Shown: one piece after another, positions 34,936-44,754 of the stretch
Numbering within the stretch: the stretch's first letter is position 1
Layout of the letters: every line of letters starts with the position of its first letter
NCBI RefSeq assembly: GCF_963662255.1
Contig: NC_085052.1
Coordinates: 30,886,654-30,950,653, forward strand
DNA: 64,000 nucleotides
Source: Cinclus cinclus
Lineage: Eukaryota > Chordata > Aves > Passeriformes > Cinclidae
Direction: 5' to 3'
Notes under the pieces: generated by a model
What the model was told of the DNA's origin: nothing
The model's input: only the letters and a program-made list of their open reading frames with translations
Databases searched by the model: none
Translations under genes and position numbers: made by a program

Positions 34936-36376
34936 TTGCAGCAGAGAAATAAGAAATAATGATTGAGCCACATGGAATAAATTAGATGTCAGATGAGCTG
35001 CTCTACTATCAGCAGGATTCTGTAACATTATCACATCCTTATTCATCAGGTATGCTTCTCACAGGTGTAAGCACTACAGATAGAATGATAAAGAACCTTC
35101 AGCTGTGCTTCAGGCTTGAAAAACAGTGGTGCTGTTGCAGTGATGCTTTTGTTCTGCATGTTTACTGGACAAAATGTACTGTATTTCGTATTATTTTTTG
35201 CAGGATAGTACAGCTGTTTTTTTTTTTTCAAATATCAGGGAAGTTATCAAAAGGAAGTGGTGTTCTCTCAGATGTAAGCTGCATAATGAAACCTAGGGGT
35301 TCTTTTAATGACATACCTATTTTCAAGATGTTTCTTGCTGTTCCTGTGATCTTATTTGAATAACCTCACAAGATATTGGAGGGAAAGGTTTTTTCATTCT
35401 TCCATCTCCACTACCTTTTCTGATACACACAAACTATGAACTGTGGTATTGAAGTGTAGGGAACTTTTTAGGTTATATAGAGGACAGAAGAGAGTCCACA
35501 TTTCCTCTGTAAATAGAAGTCCTGGAAAGTAAGAACAAAAAGCAAGTTTTCAATCCAAATGAGCTCCTTGTCTGTCTTTTTAGCAAGGAACAGCTGCCTG
35601 GTCCAGCAGTGTCTCTGCTCTCCAGGACAGTTCTGTTATCACTTGCATGGTTAAACCTGCTTTACCAGAGAAGCAACAGAACACATCTCCTGCAGAAGCA
35701 ATGGCCATTATGTGCAGCTGGAGGTGGAGTGTGGTTCACTGCTCTGGCCATTCCAGATGAGTGCAAAAGATGCTCTGGCTGATGGCCTCAAGAATCTGTG
35801 CAATTTCTTGTCCTCCTTTCGAGAGTTGTTTCAGTTTTAATTGCTTTTATATTTAAGCTATAAAATCCAAATCACATTTTTCCTTTTTTTCCACTCTAGG
35901 ACACATGGAAGGTGTTTTACCCTGTGTTAGTGCCTCTGGCATTACTGAGAATATTCTGGAAGTGGTACAGACAGAATAGTCCTGACCACCAGATGACAGA
36001 TCCATGGGAAAAGTGTCAAGACACAAATGGATGTGTTCTTCACAGGAGGTAATTTCTTTTTCATTTTTGCATTATTTTACCTGCCATTTCCAGCTGTGTT
36101 GTGGCATGTTTGGAAAGACTTTTTACAACATATGGCCCCAGCTCTGAAGTCAGAAATATGTGTGCGACCTTTCTGTTCATGTGAGGATCCTTTTTATTCC
36201 AGTGACCCTCTGCAATGCTATTGGGGTCCTTTCTCACACATCAGACTGCCACAGATCAAACAGGGAACCTGTGAAGATGGCACATTTAATCTTCTGCTGC
36301 CTAGATTCTTTTGGGAAGGTTTCCAAACAAAATTCATAAAAAGGAGTTGAGAAAAATAGGGTGTTCTATCAGAAAA
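34936..36376. other. Unassigned noncoding DNA
   Basis: No gene can be defended. Frames at 34986-35363 (125 codons) and 36027-36350 (107 codons) are on the plus strand. The second begins inside the exon-like stretch at 35900-36048, in another phase. No transposon is recognised after the SINE. Confidence 0.45.
35900..36048 (+). other. Candidate exon-like stretch between splice-like sites
   Basis: A long pyrimidine tract ending in CCACTCTAG (AG at 35898-35899) precedes an open phase of 50 codons from 35900 that ends at TAA (36050-36052). A donor-like GGAG|GTAATT lies at 36048/36049. The phase would encode a hydrophobic segment (residues about 6-19) followed by polar residues. I recognise no family. 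An acceptor and donor in register with an open phase can arise by chance at this density, so this is only a candidate. Confidence 0.15.
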
Positions 36377-36422
36377 ATATCTAGTGATAGTGATATCTAG
36401 TGATAGTGATATCTAGTGATAG
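36377..36422 (+). repeat. Tandem 16-bp repeat, about 2.9 copies
   Basis: The unit ATATCTAGTGATAGTG repeats perfectly at 36377-36392 and 36393-36408, with 14 further bases at 36409-36422. This is a small, recent-looking minisatellite. Confidence 0.95.
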
Positions 36423-39400
36423 CCAGTTTATTGAGGCTACAAAACAGGCACAAATGAAATTCACTGTTCTTGTGCCTCTTTTTCCTTTGTGCGAGGGTCA
36501 CATGAAGCAGGGAAAAGATGTTCTCCTTCCCTGTTGGGGAATTCTTTAGGTGAAGGAAAGGAAAGTCTGCTGCAAAAAGAAAATTCCTCTGAAGAATAAT
36601 TTGGTTACTTCAACAGCAGAATATTGGTGGTGGAAACACAGCCTAGGGCTAATCTGGGCTGTAACTTGATATCATTTGCTGAAAAAATACCAGTGAAAAG
36701 AGCAGCTCCCTAGCTGAAATTTAAAGAAACTGTGGAGAATGACTTCTGGAGGGAAATAGAAGATATTTAAAATGAAAAATAAACCAATGTGAAAGAAAGA
36801 ATTCTGTCTCTTCTCCCTTTCCCTACTGTTCCTACAAGGGACACGTCTGTTCTTTGTTCAGCTTTTCTTCTTCCTTCCTTCACAGCTGTGTTCTCCAAAG
36901 GGTTTGTTCCTGCAGGATTACGAGGAGTTCCTATAAATCTCACACCTGCCATTCATCTGAGCTCTGCTGGTCTCACAAACTGCTGTGATCTAGATACCTT
37001 GTCAGAAGGTGTCCCGTGTGGCTGGGCCAACATTCTGCTGGGCTCTCCTCCCTTTCCCTGCTGCCACCATGCTGAGCCCTGTAATTTCTGCACTGTGCTG
37101 GGACACTGCTCAGCACTGCTCTGCACAGGAGAGGGACTCCAGGGGAAATTCCATTTTTCTACATGGGGGAAATGAAATAGCACATCACCCCCACCCATCC
37201 AAATTTGCACCTGTTTTCTGAAATGAAATTCAAAAGTATTAAGCAGACTGCATTAGAGAATCAGCAGGTCTGCATCAGCCCAAACTTATTGACCAGACTG
37301 CAAAGGCTTCTGACTTATACATGAAATAGGGCTGTTCACTGGAATCGAGCCTTGTTTTGTCTTTCAATGAGATCAGAAAGACAAACTCTTTCTGTGTCTC
37401 ACATCAAAAATCTACCTATGAAACCTTAGTTTATTGGAAATTTTCACCAAGCATCTTATTTCACAATATAGAGTATTTCTTGCTACCTACACACCTTTAC
37501 TGTATGCTTGAAAGTTATACAACTTCTGTTTGGGCCTGAGAAAGGAGAAGACTTGGAAATAATGCCAATAAATATTTTCTTGTAGCAGCACAAGATAAGG
37601 TCATGACAGGGAACAGACAATACAAAGATAACAGGCAGGCTGTTCTTTATCTCATTTCTAAGATATAAGAGCAGTTAAACTTTGTAGGGATTTTCTCATA
37701 AACCCCATAAAATGCCACTAATCTCATAATGACTCATGTAAAGATAATGTAGAGGGAAATCTCCTGCAAGAAAAAAAAATATATAAAAGGTTAACTCAGA
37801 GCAACATGCTTAAACTTATATTTGGATTGAAATTGGAGTAATTCAACACCAAAGGCCAAACTTTCTGCTGGGAAAATTCAATCTAAAATGCAGTGCAAAG
37901 TCCATCAGGCTCATTTGGAAGCTGTAAATTAATTCAGATTTTCATACTGAGGATGTGGAGGGAAACACTTTTCAGAACATGAACAACTTGCTGCAGCTAT
38001 GTAAAACTCACATGGTGTGTATAACACTCCTTTGGATAAAGACTTACAGCCCTGGAAACAAGGCCACAGGCAGCAGGACCAAATTCATTACAAGAAGAGA
38101 CAGTGTGCAAATTCCTTCTGAAAGGCAGAGCTGTCATCATTAGGGTCACACATGAGAAGATTATTTAGAGTTTTTAGCTCCTGCTGAGAGCTAAAATGTC
38201 TTTGTAGCTGACCAATGAGCAGAAACTCTGAATTAGAGAGAGGGAAATGCTGAGCTGCTCTGTGCTATTTAATGGGTTTGGGAAGCTTTTACTTTCTGAG
38301 GAACTCAAACAAATGTCTTGAGAATTTTCAGATTCAAGCAAACATCAGTAAGTCAGACACTTAAATTTGCCAACCAACAGTGCAAAATTTACCTCCAAAA
38401 TACCTTCAGAACTGGAGTGTATATGTAGTCAGCTACTTTTGCTATTTGTATGTTATCTTTCTTCCATTTCTTTTATTTCACTGGTCCTTGAAATTCCCTT
38501 TATCTTATTATGAAAGCTGACAGTACTAAGTAGCTTTATTAATCCTTTACCCCTGGCTTTCCCAGTAGTTTAATCAGTTATTTACTAGAAAACAAGCAGA
38601 GATTGAAAGCTTCTTAATCCATGTGACACAGCTATCCCTGTCAGAAACACAAAACCTAGCAAAATCTGTGATTCTCTATGGAATCGATCCTGTTGAAATT
38701 CCAGGTCCTACATTTCAGAACTTTTATACAAAATCCTGGTTTTCTGCTCGTGCAGCGAAGGATTTCAAGTGCTCATTTGAGGCCAAATGAGTGGCAGCTC
38801 TCCCTGCTTTGCCCTGGCTCATGCCAACCTCTTGGGTGTGCATGAAGTCCCTGGCTTCCATACCACAAGGGATGAAAACCGGCAGGAGAAAAATTGTTTC
38901 TTGTAAATCACCTGATTTCTGCAACTGGAACCTAAGGGTAAAATTTGGAAGGCTACAGAGGGCAGAACAGGAAGAGACATTTACAAAGAGATGTGAAAAG
39001 AACCATAACAACCCTAAACATGCACATTTACACAAAAATTCTCTTGCATGCAGACACAGGGAGAGTCACATTTCCAGGAATTCACATACAATGGCATGTG
39101 ATGCTAACTTTGAATAAATATGTTGTTCCAATCTCGTCTTTCAGAAAGGCAAAATCCTTTTGAACATCTCAGGTTATCTGCATTCTTGGGTCTGAAGCTT
39201 AGTAAGTGACATTTATGAGATTTTGAATTGTGTTTGCTGTAATAAATGAGAGACTTCAGTGGTGCAAGGTACAAAGATACAGAAATGCTTTTAGTAATGA
39301 ATAGATAAGTAATGTCTGGGACATAGACTGTTTTTCATGTGGCTTTGAGAATCTTCTAATTGCCGTTGATATTATTGTCAGGGAAGGCTGCAGGCTATCC

Positions 39401-40301
39401 AGGGTATGGCAATCACCATTTTACTGGCTGGTTGGTTGTACTCAGTTCTCTGCAAAAGTTGTGTGACAGCACCAAACATGAGAACAGAGGAAGAAAAAAA
39501 GTAGTAGACACTGATAGAGCAGTAATTTAAAAAAAAAAAAACAAACCTGTAAGATTTTCCATGCTCATCTCCACACAAATTATACAAAATTGATAACAAA
39601 AATTGAAAGATAAAACACAAAAATAACTAACTTCCAAAATCCTATTTACTTGGTGTTGCATATTTGATCGTATTTTTCATCATCCTCATTTTTCATGACT
39701 AGGAAGATATTGACAACAGAACAATGGGATATGGACTCACATATGTACTGTGTATAGGGGATTAGTCAGGTTTTTTGCACTGTTGTTATGGCAAGAAGAT
39801 CACATAAATCTCAGAGGGTCTTAGTACAATGATGACTGAAGTAGCAAAAGTTGGAAAAAATCTTCAGTTATTTCAGAGTTTTTCCTGCAGTTACCATTAA
39901 GGAACTGAAAGGCTGTTAGGTTTGATTTTTTTCATTTGGCAATTATGGTTTGAGGAGGAGCTTTCTTTGTCCAACTTTCCTCTTTCTACAGCAAAGTATT
40001 ATCATTTCTAATGATGCAGAGTTATGTGGGCACAAACACTTGACCAACACATCAGGTCCCTTGCCAAACTCTGAGGCTGCACACGATTCTTCAAAGACAG
40101 CTCTGTTGTACAGTGGAGGCAAAGCATTTCTATGTGCTAGACTGAGAGTCTTGGACTTGTGACCCTGAGATCTTTACCAAAAGTAGTTCACAGTTTAAAT
40201 CACAGAAATGGAAAGCAGAGTGCAATTTTACTGTACGTTTTCTATATGGCAGGTTAGATTTAAACTCTGTATTACAAAAACGTCCTTGTAATTTCTCTTG
40301 C
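36423..40301. other. Unassigned noncoding DNA
   Basis: There are 3.9 kb with no recognised gene or transposon. The largest frames (36789-37175, 128 codons, and 38791-39117, 108 codons) are opposed by minus-strand frames over the same DNA. The AT-rich part at about 37540-37800 is repeat-free and could be conserved noncoding DNA. A 12-A run lies near 39530-39541. Confidence 0.45.
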
Positions 40302-40317
40302 TTTGTTTGTTTGTTTG
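40302..40317 (+). repeat. (TTTG)4 microsatellite
   Basis: Four perfect TTTG units. Confidence 0.9.
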
Positions 40318-41012
40318 CTCCAGAAGATGCACAGGACCAATTGGAGTGTTAATGGTCTGGTATTGATCTGGAAGTCCTCGTTCAGAAAAAAATGTTCAGA
40401 CAATCCAGTCAGACACAACCTTTACGGTCTGCTAACCATGCAGCCTCTCTGAGGGCAGGAATGAGCAGCACAGACACTGAGCATGAAAATGTCATCTGCC
40501 ATTTCTCCAACATCCTGCAGCCCTGGCTTCAGGTTCCACCGAGGAATTAAGCATCCACCACCCAGATATACAGCTTCAGTAGGCTGCTAGGGATATTGAC
40601 TTTCAGCAGTTACTTGCAAAGTTTGAGAAGCAATGTTTAATGTGTTCCCAGAAGTTTGCACACTGTCCTGCAGGGTATTTGTGCAATATTGCTGTGCCAA
40701 GGGAACAGGTTAATAAATACCTCTGAATTTTTTTTCTCCTTTACTTTTATTTTTTTTTTTTTAAGATAATTTCTTCCTGTTGCATTTCTTGATACCTGAC
40801 TGTTCTTTCCCTTTTGGAAGAGAAGTGAGTTTCGTGCATATTTGCAGGTTTCTGCCAGCAAGAGAACCTTTTGAAAGTGGGTGAACAGGAGCTGCACAAA
40901 CATTAAAATACACAGCATCATTTTTATGGTCTCCATCAAAATTAAGATGAAGCCTCTGGCCGATCCTAGCCCAGCTATTAGGGCTGGTGGCTTCATGGAA
41001 CTTGGTGACTTT
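40318..41012. other. Unassigned noncoding DNA with a hairpin
   Basis: No gene is recognised. The minus-strand frame 40637-40996 (119 codons) shows no domain, and part of its Lys-rich section comes from a T-rich stretch. A two-part hairpin lies at 40947-40996, close to the LTR-like stretch that follows. A 13-T run lies at 40750-40762. Confidence 0.45.
40947..40996. repeat. Two-part inverted repeat (hairpin)
   Basis: ATGAAGCC (40947-40954) pairs with GGCTTCAT (40989-40996). Inside it CTAGCCC (40966-40972) pairs with GGGCTGG (40981-40987) through one G-T pair, around an 8-base loop. An 11-base bulge on the left side separates the two stems. It does not have the shape of a microRNA precursor. 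Confidence 0.7.
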
Positions 41013-41056
41013 ATGCAGAAAGAAAACCTGATCTGATCGTTCAGGAACTAAAAAGC

Positions 41057-41062
41057 TTTAAT
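41057..41062 (-). terminator. ATTAAA polyadenylation signal of the LTR-like stretch (minus strand)
   Basis: The minus strand reads ATTAAA, followed by a T-rich GCTTTTTAGTT stretch. The spacing to the TATA box fits an LTR R region. Confidence 0.4.
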
Positions 41063-41187
41063 AATTAGAAAACAACAAACTGTAAGCTGAACAGCTTGTA
41101 TTGAATGAACTGGGGAAGATAGTACAGGGTGGCTAATTCCATTCCCAAAGGCAATGGCAAAAAGCAAGTGTTAGGGCATGGCAGGGG

Positions 41188-41195
41188 TATTTATA
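41188..41195 (-). promoter_or_regulatory. TATA box of the LTR-like stretch (minus strand)
   Basis: The minus strand reads TATAAATA, preceded by a C-rich CTCC-type block. It would place a start of transcription near 41160, upstream of the ATTAAA signal, as in an LTR U3-R junction. Confidence 0.45.
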
Positions 41196-41337
41196 AACTT
41201 GGAGGAGGGGAGGAGTTAGGGCAGAGTTTAGGGAGGGGATCCAACAGGGAAGGGCAACTAGGAATATTAAAATTTTTGCAGCAAAAAGGAGCCAATGAAA
41301 ACAAGGGGAAGAGAAAACTTTCTGGCAATGATTAACA

Positions 41338-44275
41338 TATGAAACTGGAGAATTCTGGGGGTGATTTTTTACTCACTCTTACTGAAAGGGTTTTCCCATG
41401 GCCTTAAGCTATGGTCATCTGCATTTTTATTAGAGCTAGCACCAGCATTAAGAACTTGTATCTATACTTGGCCAGGCTTGTTCATCACTGCTATTGCCCA
41501 CTGAGCAAATTTGCTTTGGTAGGTGCTTTCAGGTGTCCTGAAAGTTTAAAAATTACAATAACTGTCTTTTGTTTCAGGCATGTGTCCTGTTCCATCTGTG
41601 GATATTTATGTTTTGCCACGGCTTGGTAGAGTAATTGATAAAAAGAGCTGCTTCCAATTACAGCAGCAGGAAAAACCCCTCTGATTATGCTAAATCCATG
41701 TTTACCTGTCTGACCTCAGCAGTGCAGTCCCTGGCTGCTTTCCTTGAACTACTTTTTAGCATTCATTCCCTCCCCATCCAGTCCCGTTAATGTTTCAGTC
41801 CTCCTTTTTGTGTTTATTCTGTTCTTTCCTTCTCCTCCCTCTTTCATACTTCTGCCCAGATGATTGAGCACTCAATTCTGTTATGCACTAAGCTAATGTT
41901 TAATGTTTTTACATGCTTCTCTCTCTCTTTACTGCAATCATTACCATTTTCTCTGCTTCCTTTGTTCTCACCTTTCCACTTAACTCTCTCATACCACCTC
42001 CCTTGTTTTCTTCTCAAATATCTCTTGAAATTAAAAGACTTTTGGCTTCTTGGCATAGCAAACCAACACCTCTCCCTTTTCTGATCTGAGCACCCCAAAA
42101 GATTCCCTAGCTTGTCCTGCTGAGTCTTGAAAATCTGTTCAGAGACAAAGAGGTGAAGAGATCTAATGATGGCATTTCTTTGCTTGTCTGTAATGGATTT
42201 ACAGAGGAACCTGGGACAATTTTGGTATGTACATACCTTACCAGAGAGAGACCAGCTCCAACCATACAGGGATGACCTCCTTAATCCCTCAGTCTGGATT
42301 AAGGCAATTGCAATCACACCTCATCCAGAACTGTCACACTATTCTTAGCTTTCATTTTTCCTTCCAATAGCATGCAGTAATCAATATCCTTTCACTGCAT
42401 ATGGTGCTCCTCAGAAGTCTAAATGCTAATGGTGCATTTGGCAAGGTGAGCTACATCAGCTATATACAATATAAATGGAAATTGGAAATTGTTTAAGCAT
42501 TCAAATTTGTTTTATGCCATTAGACTTTCTCATGATTCATTTGCCATTCTAATTGGATTCTAACATGTACTTTACATTTCAAAACTTAAAATTATGAAGA
42601 CTGCATGACAAAGAATGCTTAAAAACAGGCAGCTCCCCCAAGCTGTGTATAATTTACACCAGATGAGTAAATGAGGAAGGTGAAGAGTCACAAAAATACT
42701 GAGTAACGAAGTGATGCTGCCTTAGAAATCCAGCAATTAATTGCAATGATAATAAAAAGAGTGACTAAGTTGATTCATTTAAATCTTCCTGCAGCATTGT
42801 AATAGATCAGCTGAGCTATTGCTAAGGATGCTCAGGATGATTTTTACCCTTGTTCTTCCAACTTTTTTCTAGATCTTTCACCTACTCTTAACTGACCTGA
42901 CTTTGCACAGGATTACCTGAGGAGTAAATGGAAAACTTTTTCTGCTACAAATGGAGCAGAACATTAACTAATGGGTTCTCCTTCTGGAAAACAGCAGAAG
43001 AACTGTAAGTCCATGTGAGAAGGGTCTTCTCATCCCTTCTTGAGAGCACACAGGTGTGTGTCTGGCTGACCACATTAACTTTCAGCAAAGTTCTGTAGAG
43101 GATCCTGAGGTCTCCGTGGGCCTGAGCCTGTTCCAAACCACAGCACTAGCTTTGTGTACCCAGGCACACTTCAGGCTTATAGACCTTATGTCTCCTTTTT
43201 AATACAATTGTTACAATTGAATAACCATGAAAACTCAAAGTGTCTTTTATTCTAGTGCTTTGAGACCTTAAAACACAAATCATATGCATCACAGTGGCAT
43301 TTCATGCTGTATTTTGAAAAGAGGTAATTGAATCATAAGCTGTTTTTGCAGCCAGCTAGGAAATGGGCAAGTTTTCACTGGTGCCTGCTAATAGCAGACA
43401 TTAAGGTATGGATGAAATTTAATTCTATAGCCCAGGATGTTATGTCAGTGACCTCAACACCATCTGTTCAGTCTTTCCTATTCTTTTATTCTGAATTGTA
43501 GAAGTCAAATCTAAGAGAACAGTGTTCTGCTGGAGAACAGTTAAAAGTACAGCACTGTGACAAAACCCAAGGGACATAGCCCTTGTTTAGGATAGAAAAA
43601 AATACATATGTAGCATCATCACTACCTGGGACTTGTTGGTGTGTGTCTGAGATGTAGATTACTTCTGCAGTGTTTGATTTCTTTTTTTGCTCTGTGACTT
43701 AGCTACCTTTTAGAAAAAATGAGAATATTGTTTATCTACATCAGAAAAAAGTTGGAGGAGCTCATCTTAGTTGTAAAGAAAGTTATTGCTGAGATATGAA
43801 AAGTGGACAAATAAGACTTCTGTCCATTTTTTTATCTTGTTTTCTCTCTTCTGACCGGCAAGTTTATCTTTGTCTGAAAACCCTTTCACTGAAGAATCCA
43901 GCAAATGTGGATAGACTAAAGTCAGGGGTACATCAACATGCAAAAAAAAAAAATTGCCTTTATTATCCATGACTTATTTTTACAAGGAATATTTAACACT
44001 TCAAGCATGAATACATACAAATTTACACAGGTGCTGCATGTTTTTAGACCAGATGGGCCTTTTAGACAAGAGACAAGAACATATTGGATACAGCAAGACA
44101 AATTTGCATTTTTTAAGGTTCTTTTTTTATTTTTTTTAATATTTTCCCGGTGTGTTATTTCTCATTAATACATCAACAGAGTTGTGCCTCTCTTTCTAAA
44201 CCAAGTGTAATCCAGGCAGCAGATGTGCTGATATCCCCACGTTGCTCTGCCAAACCAGTGCTCACAGAGCCATAC
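41338..44275. other. Unassigned noncoding DNA
   Basis: A 157-codon minus-strand frame (41844-42317) encodes a Lys/Arg-rich product because the plus strand is pyrimidine-rich there. No domain is recognised and a plus-strand frame overlaps it. The AT-rich part at about 42440-42790 is repeat-free and resembles conserved noncoding DNA. Nothing else is recognised. Confidence 0.45.
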
Positions 44276-44754
44276 GGATGGATGGATGGATGATGGATGG
44301 ATGGATGATGGATGGATGATGGATGGATGGATGGATGATGGATGGATGGATGGATGGATGGATGATGGATGGATGGATGATGGATGGATGATGGATGGAT
44401 GGATGGATGGATGATGGATGGATGATGGATGGATGGATGGATGGATGATGGATGGATGGATGATGGATGGATGATGGATGGATGGATGGATGATGGATGG
44501 ATGGATGGATGGATGATGGGTGGATGGATGGATGGATGGATGATGGATGGATGATGGATGGATGATGGATGATGGATGATGGATGATGGATGGATGGATG
44601 ATGGATGGATGATGGATGGATGGATGGATGGATGGATGGATGGATGATGGATGGATGGATGGATGGATGGATGGATGGATGGATGATGGGTGGATGGATG
44701 GATGGATGGATGGATGGATGGATGGATGGATGATGGATGGATGGATGGATGGAT
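44276..44754 (+). repeat. Compound GGAT/GAT tandem array, 479 bp
   Basis: Runs of 2 to 10 perfect GGAT tetramers are separated by single GAT trimers throughout. Two tetramers are changed to GGGT (44518-44521 and 44688-44691), and each directly follows a GAT trimer. Because every trimer shifts the reading phase, all minus-strand frames stay open and read as Ile-His-Pro-Ser repeats. The predicted 216- and 166-residue proteins are artefacts. The array is probably highly variable in length between individuals. Confidence 0.98.

Larger units (their letters stand above)
41013..41337 (-). mobile_element. LTR-like stretch of an endogenous retrovirus
   Basis: On the minus strand the segment has LTR layout: it can start at TGTTAAT (41337) and passes through a pyrimidine-rich, C-rich promoter-like block (about 41200-41245). 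A TATAAATA box at 41188-41195 follows, then an ATTAAA polyadenylation signal about 126 bases further (41057-41062), and a possible CA end near 41013. No matching target-site duplication was found and no retroviral gene is recognised nearby, so the boundaries are approximate and a solo LTR is the likeliest form. A chance promoter-like region is the alternative. Confidence 0.4.

Noticed and set aside
41844..42317. 157-codon Lys/Arg-rich minus-strand frame
   Set aside because: The composition follows from a pyrimidine-rich plus strand. There is no domain, and a frame of this length is expected about once by chance in this window.
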